A stretch of 64,000 bases of DNA from Chrysomallon squamiferum (taxonomy: Eukaryota > Mollusca > Gastropoda > Neomphalida > Peltospiridae): NCBI GenBank assembly GCA_012295275.1, contig CM022674.1, forward strand, positions 4,856,436 through 4,920,435, in the 5' to 3' direction. Made by a program: the position numbers and the translations under genes. Under the pieces are notes generated by a model. It was given only the letters and a program-made list of their open reading frames with translations. It had not been told where the DNA came from and did not search any database. Positions 11,794-64,000 of this stretch are shown here, in pieces (positions within the stretch are counted from its first letter, which is position 1; each line of letters opens with the position of its first letter).

Positions 11794-12350
11794 CTGAAGA
11801 AAATAACAAATAACAAATAGTAACATTAAAACAGTATTTCAAAATATCCAAGTCGTACAGTACTTTCTGAAGAAAATAATCAATAACAAATAGTAACATT
11901 AAAACAGTATTTCAAAATATCCAAGTTGTACAGTACTTTCTGAAGAAAAAATTAACATTAATAATAAATAAAAAATAACATTAAAACAAAATTTTAAAAT
12001 ATTTAAGTCGTACAGTACTTTCTCAAGAAAAAAATTAACATAAATAACAAATAGTAACATTAAAATAAAATTTCAAAATATCCAAGTCATACAGTACTTT
12101 CTGAAGAAAAAATTAATAATAAACAAATAGTTAACATTAAAACAAAATTTCTAAATATCCAAGTTGTACAGTACTTTCTGAAGAAAAAATTAACATTAAT
12201 AATAAATAACAAATAACATTAAATTAAAATTTTAAATATCCAAACCATCCAGTACTTTCTGAAGAAAAAATTAATAATAAATAACAAATAGTTAACATTA
12301 AAACAAAATTTCAAAATATCCAAGTTATACAGTATTTCTGAACAATAGCC
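11765..12350. repeat. Tandem 70-80 bp minisatellite carrying copies of the vigilin exon acceptor
   Basis: About eight copies of a unit with core TCCAAGTCGTACAGTACTTT and CTGAAGAAAA, starting near 11773, 11850, 11921, 12002, 12080, 12161, 12240 and 12318. On the minus strand most copies read as a 3' splice site (TTTTCTTCAG|AAAGTACTG) followed by the first bases of the exon's 5'UTR. Confidence 0.85.
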
Positions 12351-12359
12351 ACTATTAAT

Positions 12360-15300
12360 TGGAATCCAGAATTTTCAAACTTTATTTTGTCTCTTTCCAA
12401 GTTTCTTCGAATTGATTGTGATGAACAAGAGAGGAAGACAGATTAATTATCTATTTTTATTAATTATCTGTTTTGATCAGCTTTAAAGATATTTTTTTCT
12501 ATATATATATATATTAAAATTGCATAATTTGCATATAAAACAATTGCACATGTGGAATTCAAAAAATTAAAGATAGATGAATAATATTTTGCATATGCAT
12601 TTCAAAAAAACAAAAAAAAATACATACATAAATGCATGCATGCATATACATATAAAATAAAATATTTTTTTTAAAATGCATATGTAAAATATTAAACATC
12701 TGTTGCAAAACTCAACATAAAACATCACTGATAAGTTAGAAGATTCATCTGCTGTAATTTATATGCATATGTGTTAAGTTTTTTGTTATGTATCTGCTTT
12801 TCCAAAATATATAATCTGTCATTACAGGAATTATATACATCATTTGCATACACATTAAATGTCATAAAATTGTAATTTATAATATAAATCCATCCATCCA
12901 TACCACCAAATTATCATAAACAGGACATAAAATTAATGTTACATAATACGCACAGCAGTAAGAAAATTGCCACCTATTTTTTTTTTTTTTTTTAATTAAA
13001 TTTTTTCATAATTTACTCCATACATCATTACATGATGGTCCAAGGACAATTATGACTGTTAAAAACAGTACTGAAGCCAACAGCAGAACAAGGAGTAAAT
13101 GCTTAACAGTATTTCAGATGTGATGTTTATAACAATTCAGACAGAGATATCAAGAGAAAGGTATGGAATGTCTCCTACTCTTAAATCTTTTCGTTTCAAT
13201 TCTTACTGAACAATAATACAAAGTTTTTGTTTATATTGATATACATGTCTGCTTGTTTTGAATGACACACTATGTACGTTACGTGAATACACTGACAACT
13301 GTGTAACTGATTTACAAGCTGCAGATAATCAATAGCATTTCTTAGCTGAACAAAAACACAATTTTGTTTTTATTTAAATAAATAATATGCAAATGTTACC
13401 CTTCACCGATTACATTAACGAAGCAGTTTTTCCTGCTGAACATCACTTACAATTTCGTATGTAGCCAGTAAACACAAATAATGTTAATTATTCTAATTTC
13501 TATGCAAGCTAGGTAGTGTTATTTCTGAATAAACAATACTTTCTGATACAGAATTATTAATTTTTTTGTTACTGTTTTTAAAGCTTCTTCATGTAATTCT
13601 AAAACTAAACCAGTTTCAAAAATGTCTTGAAGTACCTATTTTTAGCACATGTATTTATAAACTACATAAAAATGACACACTGATAACATGAAATGTTTTA
13701 AAGATGAATAAACCAACAAAACATGAAAGTCAAAACTGTTTTACATTACAAATGTTTATCTTGAGGATACACTCATTTTACTGAGTATAAATTTTTTAAT
13801 TATTCTCGTATTTAAATATAAAAAAACAATAATAAAAACGAAATTTGATTTGCTTCAAAAATGCAATACAAATAAATGTTGAAAACCTAGAACATGGCCT
13901 TTTATTAAAATTCTGTTTATTTCTGAATTAAAAAAATACAGATATGCAGCTTAATACATTTTTTTTTTTACTTGCATTGATCATTAACAACATAGCTCCA
14001 GATACTACTAAGGAAATGAACAAAAATAAATATTTAACAATCACATCTAGATTTATTCATCAAAAACACTCCTGTATGTCAAGCATCCTCATTTAACAAA
14101 TTTCAAAAATAAGTTGATTTGTTAAATTCATTTTTTTGGCATCACGAAAGAAAAAATTCTTATGGATATGTTCATCATCCTTGATCTGCAGCTACAACTG
14201 CTACTTTTTATCAGACACAGAATATGGTAGCCTCAAAATAACTAACAATCACTTGAGACGTGTAAGCTAAAACTGTATAATAAATAATGATAATAAAAAT
14301 ACAGGTTTGACAAATGTATCCTTCAGGAAAATGTTGATGAAACATGTCACCAAATCAAAAATCATTTGTAATGTTTTTATATGCTTAATACTAACACACA
14401 TACACACACACACATATTAACTTGATATTATATTAAAAAACTATTTTATTTTGCTTACATAAAATGCATATTTGACACATGTACTTGTATATACAGTTAT
14501 TATATAGTAATTTGAAAAAAATAACAATTTAATGCATATTGTCAGTTGTTTTATGTTCATGAAAACATATTCTATTTAAACAAATGTATTTCTGTTTGTA
14601 ATATTATGACCTGAAAGAGAATACCTACTGACATTAAAACAGTATTTACCAATTCTGAATTTTGTATGTGCATCTTCCAATACAGGCTGAATGGCAAGTG
14701 TATGTCACAATCTTTGAATTTTTTGTTAAACCAAGAATTGTGATATCCGTAATAAAGTCACCCTTTTTCCAGGTTAATCTGTGTTTTAATTCATCACATT
14801 TTAAAACAGAGATCAAAATGAATGTTACAACTCTAAACTACTTCAGAGGTTTTACATAACTCATCGTAGCTAAGGTGAGAATTATTACATGAACCTGTTA
14901 AATTTATCTTGCATGTATATTCCCCATAATTAATACAAAATTAAAATTAAATATTACCGAAGAAAAAGTACACAACAAAAATGATTAAGTAATAAACTCA
15001 GTCTTGTGATCAGAAGTAGAACAGCAATATACTGCCAAGCTGGACACACTACAAATTCATTTAATCATTTAAGGTTGAAAATCTCTATATAATAAACTTA
15101 TGTGATACAATTTAATTTCCATATTGAGTGACAAAAATCCATTAAGTGTCTCTCAAAACAAGTTAATGATACGATTTCTTAACTTGTAAAATCTTTAAAA
15201 CATTTCATCCGATTAATTTCAAGTTTATATTTTAATCATTTTTTTTTAAGCAGTAATATTCGATTAATGTTAAAAATTATATTTATATCAACAAGTTATC

Positions 15301-15400
15301 AGTACTTATTTTGTTCGTTCAGTTATGTTTGAAGACTGATCATTTCTTGTAAAGTACCAAATCAGTCGACGTGTCATGTTCACGAAATATCGTATCTTAC
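12360..15400 (-). other. Vigilin 5'UTR intron, no gene seen
   Basis: AT-rich intron sequence with short homopolymers and a CA run near 14394-14415. No open frame with coding character or splice pairing was recognised on either strand. Confidence 0.6.
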
Positions 15401-15475
15401 CGTACTGCGTCCGCAAAGTTCCGTCCTAAGGATTCCTATCACCTTCCTTTAGTTCCAATGTGGCTAGTGTCAGCT
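15401..15475 (-). other. HDLBP: Vigilin 5'UTR exon (non-coding)
   Basis: On the minus strand a polypyrimidine tract ending TTTTTTCTTTCAG precedes position 15475, and a strong donor CG|GTAAGATACG follows position 15401. No initiation codon is needed here because the next exon supplies the ATG at 11752. A further first exon probably ends near 15565, where GTGAGTTGAG resembles a donor. Exon boundaries are inferred from splice signals only. Confidence 0.6.
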
Positions 15476-15559
15476 CTGAAAGAAAAAACAATATATGACA
15501 AACTAATACAGACTGATAAATTATCATAAAATGCAGACGAAAAAACAACCATAAGTCTC

Positions 15560-15760
15560 AACTCACAAACCACGTATCAAAGAACTACAAGTAAGGCTAT
15601 CCCATGCGATGTCAAACCTTGACAGGCGGTGCGTGATATTCCTACGCCAATGCAAAATTTTCAATGAAAGGTTATTGTTGATTGGCTGAATTGTGCCAAC
15701 TCAAACACTTCCCGTTAGGATAAGCCAATAAATGTTACGTTTCCAAACCGCTTGGCACTA
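15560..15760 (-). promoter_or_regulatory. HDLBP: Probable vigilin promoter with CCAAT box and ETS-like site
   Basis: Upstream of the 5'UTR exons and read on the minus strand, the region holds CAGCCAATCA (a canonical CCAAT/NF-Y box, about 15678-15690) and CGGGAAGTG (ETS-like core, about 15707-15716). A second CCAAT in the opposite orientation lies at 15723-15729. There is no TATA box at a usual distance. The combination is typical of housekeeping promoters. The start of transcription is not mapped. Confidence 0.45.
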
Positions 15761-15779
15761 ACGAAATGTTTTTTATACA

Positions 15780-23380
<7,601 letters not shown>

Positions 23381-23389
23381 TTACAAAGC

Positions 23390-24165
23390 TCTTTAAATTA
23401 CATTACATAGATCAATAATTCACGTTACACATTTCATTAACTGTAGTAATTCATTTTAAAGATTATCATAACTAAGTTATATATCATTTTATAAAGTTCA
23501 GTAACCCAAGCAATAAAATTCTATAATTTATGATTAAATTCAATAATTCGTGTTATAAAGTTCTATTAAGTCACAACTTATATACAGGAACTTTTATGAA
23601 GTTATGAAATTCAACAAATCATAAAACTCCATAACTCGTATGATTAAATTGATTAACTCACATGACTAAACTGAGTAACTGGTGTTCTAAAAATCTATAA
23701 CTCAAATTGTAAAATTCAATAATTTGTTACAACAGTCTATAACTTACAGTTAAATGTACTAACTCATTTACAATGTACCTCTTTTCAAAATGCAATAGCT
23801 TATGTAATTCACATAACTGAATTCAATAATTCATCATACAAAATTCTATAACTCATGATTAAATTCAACAATATGTCAAAAATTCAATAATTCATGTTAA
23901 ACAGTTCAATAAGTCATTATAATAATGAATAACTCACATGAAAACTGATTTGGACTGAGAAGATAAATAGTTCAATAACTCATTGTAACAATAACTCACA
24001 TGAAAACTGATTTCGATCAAGAAGATATAAAGTTCAATAACTCTTAACAATGAATAAAGTTCAATAACTCAATATAAAAATGAATAACACACATGAAAAC
24101 TGATTTGGATTGAGATGATATAAATTTCAATAACTCAATATAAAAATGAATAAAACACAATGAAA
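23390..24165. repeat. Degenerate tandem repeat downstream of the GlcNAc-transferase
   Basis: A loosely repeated motif TTCAATAACTCA/TTCTATAACTCA occurs every 20-60 bp. At 23930-24160 it sharpens into a longer unit containing ACATGAAAACTGATTTGGAT and TAAAGTTCAATAACTC. It lies in the 3' flank or 3'UTR of the minus-strand gene ending at 24167. Copy divergence is high. Confidence 0.6.
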
Positions 24166-24166
24166 A

Positions 24167-24519
24167 CTAATAAAAATATAAAGTTCTGTTTTCAAGTTCA
24201 GTTGTTGTTCTGTTTAATTTAATCTGGTTTATGACAAAGTCCAGAGATGCATAAAAAGAAGCATTAATATGTCTTTTTCCTTCCATTTCTTCTTTCACTT
24301 TCCTGAAATACTGCTCCTCTACGCAGTCATAGGCCAGGGGTTCAAAACCCTGGTGGAATTTGTTTGCAAAGAGTTCTTTACGACCCTCCAACTTTGGCAA
24401 ATCACCAATCCCATAAATGCAGATATCACGAACATACTTTCCATAGCACTGGATGTTCTTTAGATTACTTTCAGTCTGCCACATTTTAAATCTTGCCAGG
24501 AATACTTTTGTAGAATTTT
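24167..24519 (-). CDS. GlcNAc-transferase last exon
   Basis: Starts in phase 1 with ENSTKVFLARFKMWQTES, contains the C-terminal cysteines (NIQCYGKY, RDICIYGIGDL, YDCVEEQYF) and ends at a stop after LENRTLYFY. Potential N-glycosylation sites are NRT, NAS and a second NRT. Confidence 0.94.
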
Positions 24520-26145
24520 CTGTAACTATTAAAAATAATTAAAAAACAGAAAAAGAAAAGAAAAAAGTAAAACATAAATAAATTAAGACAATAACAACTA
24601 AAAAAGAATTAAGTTCATATTTAAACAAACAGTAAAAAACACTGTATTTATATAATCCTAGTAGGACCTACTTTAATAGACTAAAGAATTAACAGATAAT
24701 GCATTTCACTTGTATGATCCAGGAAAACCTACCTGGTTTATCATCATGGACAGACTGACAGACAATACATGTCACCATACTCATACAATTGTAATTTTGT
24801 TTTAAGATGATGGACTCAGACTAACTGAGGTCACAGACAATGATATTTCCATAATATCAAGCTTTGGTTTAAGATAATGGAAAGACTAACAGATATCCAG
24901 ACAGAAAGACTAACAGATATCCAGACAGACAATACGTACCAGTGTATTTATAAGTTCCTGGTAGACCTAACTGTGGACTGTGGTTTAAGGTGCTGAAGAA
25001 AGTTTCGTCAGGGATTGAAGTGTTTTTCAACCAGTTCATGAAACGATTAACTGCAGCTGAGGAGAAAGCATGTTCAAGAAAATCTCTGCTAGCAATCATG
25101 TGAATTGATCCTTTCTTTGGCACCAGACCATCAGGAGGCTTGCCTGCCTTTTCCCATCTCATTCTTTTGTCATCTACACTAGAAATATAGAAATATTTAA
25201 AAAAAAAAAAAAAAATCAGCTTTCTGTTCAATTTAATATATAAATATATATATTCATGTAGCAGCAGACACTTAAACACAGATTTTCATATACAGATATA
25301 TGTACACAGGCATACAGAATAGATATATACATTCACAGAATATGATATAGAATTAAACTCTATTATATTTAAATAAAACTATATATAAAAGCCATGACTG
25401 ATTTTATACAAAATTCAAATGTTTAGCTACACGAAGCTTAATTAACAACACTGTGGTATTAATTGTTAGAATCCAAATACCTTAATATTATCATACAACA
25501 ATGAATACAAAAAACAAAAATGCACATATATATATAATCCATTAACTTACTTTGGGTCGTATTGTATATCATTAGCACCATTATATGCCATCAGAATCTC
25601 CACCAGTTCATGATTTGTCTTCAGTGGAAATTCCTGTCCCGTGAGATTGATGTAGTACTTCCACTTGTATTTAAAAAGATCCTGAATACACACAATCTCT
25701 GGAAGCAGTACTGTCAAAGTCCCCCAGATCACTTCGAACGACGCAGACGACAGAAAAACATTGTCAAAACAGTCGACAATTCTGCTGACTGCTTTCTTAA
25801 ACTCGTCTGTTGATTTCGTGTCGACGTGAATGCAGTAGACGTTGCTGGGTCGGTAGATCGCACGCAAAAGCCGCTCGAACTGTTCGACATCTTTGTACAC
25901 GAGGATGCCGAAGGCGATAGGGAAGTCTCTTTCTTTGTCAGACACGTTGACGATGTAGTTGCGGTCGCTGACGAAGCGTCTGCAGTTTGCTGTCCACTTC
26001 ACGTACTGGTCAGAAGTGAATGGAGAATACTGCCATTGTTTCGTAATGTCAAGTGCAACTCTCTGGTCTAGCAAATTACCCCTGAAAAGTTTGTCGCAGC
26101 TTATCTGAAGTTGAAATAATACATTTTTATTTTAAATCAAATAAC

Positions 26146-26176
<31 letters not shown>

Positions 26177-26218
26177 TTATATAAAGTTGAAATAATAAAT
26201 TTTTATTTTAAATCAAAT

Positions 26219-26252
<34 letters not shown>

Positions 26253-26320
26253 TTATATAAAGTTGTAATAATAATTTGGATATTTAAATTAAAAAATTGT
26301 ATATATGTGTGTGTGTGTAT

Positions 26321-26374
<54 letters not shown>

Positions 26375-26419
26375 ATATAAAGTTGTAATAATAATTTGGA
26401 TATTTAAATTAAATAATTG

Positions 26420-26479
<60 letters not shown>

Positions 26480-27212
26480 TATTTAAAGTTGTAATAATAA
26501 ATTCAATATTTAAATCAAATAACATTGCATCATGTGTACTTAAAGTTGCAATAATTGATTTAATATTTAAATCAAATATATTCTCTGTATGTGTATGTCT
26601 AATAATAATAAACTGTAATAACAAATTGATAAAATAATAGTTTGAACATACATTGCCTACCCAGTAAAAAGGATATTCAAATTAAATAATATTTTCTCTG
26701 TGAGTGTCCAGTGAACATTCTTGTAATAAACTAGATGCTTAAATCAAAATAATATTTTGTTTGTGAGTATCAGACAGGAGACCAAAACATATGAAAAATG
26801 CTTGAGCCTAAATACAAGCTTTTTACAGGTCTAAATTTAAATTTCAAAATCCTATTTGATGAAACTTTAACAAGCACAGTTCTTTAAAAAAAAAAAAAAA
26901 AATATCTTCTACGAAAAACAAATGTAAACATGCTGCATAAAAGGTGAGAATAAATATCACTAACGTAAAAAAAAACATTGTGGGTGGGTCATGGGTGGGG
27001 CTCGGGTGTGGGTGTGAATGTGAATGCCTGCATCTGTGTGTACATACCACATGGTGAACTAGGATGTTTCCTGCTCCATTTGGATTATGATGGTAATATC
27101 TCCACACTGAAGGAACAAGTTGATACGCATGTTTTTTCATTACTGTACTGGCTAGATACAGTCCAGACAACACTGGTAATGCCAGCAGCATAATACGATG
27201 AAAAAACAACAT
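24167..27212 (-). CDS. Core-2/I-branching beta-1,6-N-acetylglucosaminyltransferase (GT14 family), complete
   Basis: Four coding exons on the minus strand: 27212-27048, 26104-25551, 25178-24940, 24519-24167. Junctions are GT-AG, phases match, and the total of 1311 nt gives 436 residues, the usual length for this family (about 430-440). It is a type II Golgi enzyme: a short cytoplasmic N-terminus, a hydrophobic anchor at about residues 4-24 (HRIMLLALPVLSGLYLAS), a stem, then the catalytic domain. Family landmarks are YCIHVDTKS, LLRAIYRPSN, WKYYINLTGQEFPLKTN and the PDE motif (IPDETFFSTL), whose Glu is the expected catalytic base in GCNT1-type enzymes. Conserved cysteines (ISCDKLF, VDCFDNVF) are present. 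It adds GlcNAc in beta-1,6 linkage to make O-glycan or polylactosamine branches. The exact acceptor cannot be told from sequence. Confidence 0.93.
24940..25178 (-). CDS. GlcNAc-transferase exon 3
   Basis: 239 nt, phase 2 to 1. It encodes VDDKRMRWEKAGKPPDGLVP, the segment KKGSIHMIASRDFLEHA and the catalytic PDE in NTSIPDETFFSTLNHSP. Acceptor TTTCTAG, donor G|GTACGT. Confidence 0.94.
25551..26104 (-). CDS. GlcNAc-transferase exon 2 (N-terminal half of catalytic domain)
   Basis: 554 nt, phase 0 to 2. It starts ISCDKLFRGNLLDQRVALDI and contains FPIAFGILVYKDVEQFERLL, YCIHVDTKS and YYINLTGQEFPLKTNHE. Donor AA|GTAAGTT. Confidence 0.94.
26105..26640. repeat. (GT)n-linked tandem repeat in GlcNAc-transferase intron
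   Basis: Five to six units, each with an AAGTTG(A/T)AATAATAA block, an ATTTAAATCAAATAA block and a (GT)n tract (26152-26176, 26226-26252, 26309-26371, 26429-26478). The unit begins immediately at the acceptor of exon 2, and its AAGTTGAAATAATA block copies that polypyrimidine region. Confidence 0.8.
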
Positions 27213-27218
27213 TGTAGC
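27048..27218 (-). CDS. GlcNAc-transferase first coding exon (signal anchor)
   Basis: ATG at 27212, six bases after an acceptor TATATTTAG, so at least one 5'UTR exon lies upstream. It encodes the membrane anchor and the start of the stem, ending NILVHHV at GTG|GTATGT. The upstream exon is probably near 28.5-28.6 kb but its donor could not be fixed. Confidence 0.9.
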
Positions 27219-28639
27219 CTAAATATAAACAAATTAAATTACTGATAGACATATAGATAAATAGACAGAACATAGATAGACAGATAGATAGATAGACAGA
27301 TACAGACAGACAGTTAGAGATAGATAATTTATGTACAAAAATTCAAAAATAATTACTGATAGGGTGTGTGTGTGCATGTGCATATAGATATATATGATGT
27401 ATGTAGATAGATTAGATACATAGACAGATAGACAACAGTTAAATAGTTTACTTATTTTAATAACAAACAAAAGTAAAAGCAATCATTTGTGGGTTTTTTC
27501 CAGTTTTCTGTTAAAATAAATTCATGAAAAAAAATGTTTAAAAAAAAGAAAGAAAAACATCTTGGTTTAACACACACACACACACAAAACACATTATTTA
27601 TTACAAATTAAGATGACAAAATTTGAGAAAAGAAGAATTTTAACATACTTGTAAACACTCTGCAATTAATTTGGCCATAATTTCTTTACTGACTCATCAT
27701 TTTACTAGCTTTATAAAAGTTTATTTTATCATACTAAATTATTTCTGTTAATATTTATTCTAACAGTAAAGTAATGGGTTCTGTCTTTAAATAGGAAACA
27801 TGATGTAGTTAATATTTAACTTAGCCAAAAATGAATATCATGCACAAAATGAAAATTAATGTTCCCTTTGCATATTTCATAATGACATCTATAATATAAA
27901 TGGAATTTTCTCTAAAGACTGTTCAGAATTCAAATATAAAGCTGATTTATTTAAACTGTGCTGTGTTGTTTTTGTTACTGAAACTAGTTGAATGACTGAT
28001 ACACCCTAACGCTTTTAGATTTATATAATTTGCATCATTATATTCAGTAATTAATTAATAATAATATTCATTGTGCAAAACCGTTAACAATTTCAATTAC
28101 TTATTCGTATTTTTAGCAAAATAATTTATTATTATTATTAATTTATACTAATTTTTGATACCACAAAATATTTTTGAAATGAATTAATGTGATTAAATTA
28201 ATGATAATAATTAATACAATTTACGAAACCAAATAACGATGAAATTCTCTTCGAACTGTATACTTAATTTGAATGAATGAATAAATGATTAATTATTAAC
28301 AAATGACGAAATGTAATAATATTTATATTTAATGATATTTCTTGTTGATCATATATAAAATTATTGTATAAATAATTACTACTAACACAATATAATTCGG
28401 AATACTAAATACTAAAATAGTCAAGCTTCGACAACAAACTATAAAAAACAAGATAATCCGATATGTTTGATGTTCTTGTTTAAAAGCAATGTTTAAAAAA
28501 AATAATAAAAATAATAAAACCATTTACAACTTGGAAATAATATTACTTATAACAACTGTCACAACAAAGATCCTTCGCTTTCGAAGACAGCCGAAGATTC
28601 ACCATTAATCCTTCGTCCGTCCACCATTTTGAAAAGATG

Positions 28640-28965
28640 GGGTATCACATGGCCAAATCGAACGATGACCGAAAGCTATCGAGTTCCCGAAGTTTGTCCG
28701 AGGTCACCGTATCTGAGTAAATCAGACTCCCGTACCATACTGCTTTCGAAAGATAATATCCTTATAAGGAATGGTACATTATCTTCCTAAGATACGATAA
28801 TTACTTTCCTCCTCAGTTAATTTTGATACATTTAATAATTTATTAATGAGTAATCTTATTTGTTAGAATTACGTCTGATTATTTTAATAAAATATACGAT
28901 CATTTTAAGAGCTGGTTAATTTTATTTTCGTTACCAAACTAATGATATTTGATCAGTTTAATTTT

Positions 28966-29009
<44 letters not shown>

Positions 29010-29574
29010 TCACATTCACATTATCGGACTGATCGGAAAATGCGATGAAATTTAACCTCGTTTTCTGTGACGATTTTTAATATTTCATTTCTAAACAAAC
29101 ATAATATTCATAAAACACATTTCTGTCCTATTGATGAGGTATGGTCTGCTGTTGACGTTAATACAAACACCCTATTTTTCTATTTTTCGAAATCAGCTCC
29201 TACAATGACTATATAAATTCATTAGTATACTGCTAGAAGAATATTAATATATGTTGTAAATAAATATTTTCTGATAAAGAAAAAGAAAAACAATAATAAT
29301 AAAAAGCCCCAGAACAGAATTAATAAGTAAAACAGTTTCTGGCTGTTCTTAACTGTTATTACGTCATACATATAGAAATATTTACGCCAATTTTTCGCAC
29401 ACGAATATTAGTAGTTGTAGTAATAGTAAGAGTAACCTTATCTGAATAATCTTTCGCAACGACTCGAAACGTATGAGTAACTTGAGGGGAGGATCCATGA
29501 TTTTAGAAAAGGGGAGGTAACTATCATTATAGCGGATACATCTTTAAAGATGACGTGACTTAGATTACAAAGCC

Positions 29575-29619
<45 letters not shown>

Positions 29620-29835
29620 GACACTCACACACACACACAAACAGTTAGATAACGTTCGAGATACGAGGATTTGACACGTCCTGTTTTTCCGGTGTCCGTA
29701 AGTAAGTAAACATTTCCTACTCCCGGCCAAGAGGCATATTACTGTAAAGCTATGATTCACTTATCACTGATGCGGATTTGTCGTAAAATGAAATTGTGTT
29801 CTAAGTAGCGACTGGTTTTTGTCTCTGTCTCCACA
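28640..29835. promoter_or_regulatory. Intergenic region between divergent genes
   Basis: About 1.2 kb separates the upstream end of the GlcNAc-transferase (minus) from the start codon of the Ig receptor (plus). It contains (CA)n at 28971-29008 and 29577-29616. The minus-strand word AAAATGGTGG near 28621-28632 resembles a YY1 site at a start of transcription, but no start is mapped. No coding sequence is seen here. Confidence 0.35.
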
Positions 29836-40039
<10,204 letters not shown>

Positions 40040-40109
40040 AACCCTTGTCAGAATCGTTACCATTGTCGTAAGAATTTATATGAATGCAGTTATTGGTATT
40101 ATGTATGTT

Positions 40110-40191
40110 TGCATATCCATCTCTCTCTCTGTCTTATCTGTATGAATACACAGGAGTAAATAAGAGAGAAAAAGGCGAGAGAGGGGGGGGG

Positions 40192-40285
<94 letters not shown>

Positions 40286-40393
40286 GAGTCATTCGGTCTG
40301 ATGCCCGGTAAACAGTGTGTGCGTGCGAGTTTGTGTCTGTCTGTCTGTCTGTCTGTCTGTCTTATCTGTGTGAATACACAGGTGTAAATAAGA

Positions 40394-40427
<34 letters not shown>

Positions 40428-40500
40428 ATCACTCTGTCTGATGCCCGTGCGAGTTTGTGTGTGTTTGTATGTCTCTCTGTCTGTCTGTCTGTCTTTTCTG
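40110..40500. repeat. (GA)n - core - (GA)n dispersed repeat, copies 2 and 3
   Basis: (GA)n at 40194-40275 and 40395-40427. Cores containing CTGATGCCCG appear at 40298 and 40436, each followed by GTGCGAGTTTGTG and (TGTC)n, with GTGAATACACAGG between them. Closely related to the copy at 30966-31244. Confidence 0.85.
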
Positions 40501-40542
40501 TGGTGTATTCATTCACTCATTTAAATTTTGTTTTTTCTTCAG

Positions 40543-40589
40543 AAAACGTCATTTACGTGAACGACATGCAGTCAGATGAAATGCTGTGA
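40543..40589 (+). CDS. Ig receptor alternative terminal exon
   Basis: A strong acceptor (TTTTTTCTTCAG) precedes a phase-1 reading ENVIYVNDMQSDEML with stop at 40587-40589. It joins in frame directly to exon 8 and would give a 431-residue form with a YVND (pYxN) motif. A poly(A) signal AATAAA lies at 40994-40999. Confidence 0.6.
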
Positions 40590-40639
40590 ATACCGAAGAG
40601 TTGTGTTGTCGATGCTGATGACGTTTCCTTCACTAGAGC

Positions 40640-40686
40640 TGGCGTCTTCTTGTTTATGTTGTTGCTTTCGTTACTATTACTATTAC

Positions 40687-40750
<64 letters not shown>

Positions 40751-40779
40751 GTTATTATTAATATACTATTATTATTACA

Positions 40780-40812
<33 letters not shown>

Positions 40813-41129
40813 ATGATTGTTATTATTATTATTATTGTTATGATTTTTATTATCTATTGAATCTTTCTGCATCTCTCTCTCCCTCCCTCTCCCTCTCCCA
40901 CACTTTTTCGAATGTTTTCCCTGAGTGTTCCAAGATCAGTTCTTCTCATCTGTTTTCTTTGTACGTTAACAAATTTATGTTGAATATTTTTGAAATAAAA
41001 AAAAAGGTTAACGCTGTCTTCATTCCTACAGTATTTTCCATACAAGTTAAAAGAAAACAAGAAAAAAAAAGAAATAATGAAATAAAACTATGTCGATTAT
41101 GATGATGATGATGATAATGATGCTAATAA

Positions 41130-41203
<74 letters not shown>

Positions 41204-41300
41204 GTAATAGTAATAATAATAACAAGTATTATAGTAATAACAATAACAACATTCATAATAATAATGATAATACTAATAGTAGTAATAATAATAATAAAAA
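40640..41300. other. Convergent 3' flanks of the Ig receptor and VWD genes
   Basis: (ATT)n at 40674-40750 and 40781-40809, and (AAT)n at 41130-41195. AATAAA at 40994-40999 on the plus strand suits the Ig receptor, and AATAAA on the minus strand at 41321-41326 suits the VWD gene. No coding exon is evident here. Confidence 0.6.
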
Positions 41301-41382
41301 TAGCAGAATTTTTAAGACTGTTTATTGATCATGTTAAAGAATAACGGATAACTCGAGTGAGAGGTTCTGACATTGAAACGTC

Positions 41383-41404
<22 letters not shown>
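41300..41404 (-). CDS. Terminal exon and 3'UTR of the VWD gene
   Basis: Acceptor TTTTTTATTACAG before 41404. Seven codons finish the protein (CIPPTS, stop at 41383-41385), adding a Cys that VWD modules usually have next. AATAAA on the minus strand at 41321-41326 marks the likely poly(A) site. Confidence 0.65.
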
Positions 41405-63895
<22,491 letters not shown>

Positions 63896-64000
63896 CTGAA
63901 AATTAATATCGTTATTATTAGTAGTAGTAGTAGTAGCAATAGCAGTAATATTATTATTAGTACTAGTAGTAATGGTAGTAGTTGCAGTGGAAGAAGTTTC

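Noticed and set aside
24325-24350. GGGGTTCAAAACCCTGG resembling a tRNA T-arm
   Set aside because: It lies inside the GlcNAc-transferase last exon (coding for FHQGFEPLAYD); no acceptor stem or anticodon arm is present.

Overview
This is animal nuclear DNA: AT-rich, with spliced genes (GT-AG introns), introns full of microsatellites and no bacterial-type operons. Gene content (vigilin, a core-2 type GlcNAc-transferase, an Ig-domain receptor and a VWD-domain matrix-like protein) together with the heavy (GA)n, (GT)n and (ATT)n load suggests a lophotrochozoan invertebrate, most likely a mollusc. That placement is inference; nothing in the window proves it.

Layout. (1) 1-15.6 kb, minus strand: 5' part of a vigilin (HDLBP) gene with two 5'UTR exons, an N-terminal exon and about ten KH domains; the 3' part lies left of the window. 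Three of its exon borders are buried in short tandem duplications that copy splice sites, and two exons carry a 1-base frame break. (2) 15.8-23.4 kb: intergenic, low-complexity, no gene seen. (3) 24.2-28.6 kb, minus strand: a complete four-coding-exon gene for a 436-residue core-2/I-branching beta-1,6-N-acetylglucosaminyltransferase. (4) 29.8-40.6 kb, plus strand: a complete single-pass receptor (signal peptide, two Ig domains, an FN3-like domain, one membrane helix, tyrosine-motif tail), with a 3.4 kb pentanucleotide satellite in one intron and signs of alternative tails. (5) 41.3-64 kb, minus strand, convergent with (4): the 3' part of a large gene whose transcript ends with a von Willebrand factor D domain, and whose upstream 19 kb is an array of at least 31 tiny exons. 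These alternate between an 'A' type (70-103 nt) and a 'B' type (32-35 nt), and encode an extremely Lys/Arg-rich, Trp/Tyr-containing repeat with no acidic residues.

The exon array is the most unusual object here. It is a higher-order tandem repeat of four exons (A-long, B-RRLW, A-88, B-TAR) at about 2.2-2.9 kb per unit. Every exon keeps its splice sites and phase, so each unit adds 74-86 in-frame residues. The array falls into two subfamilies, carries CRE-like TGACGTCA palindromes in nearly every unit, and holds one inserted TA-flanked terminal-inverted-repeat element whose empty site is preserved in the neighbouring unit. The function of the basic repeat is unknown. The gene runs off the right edge, so its start was not seen.
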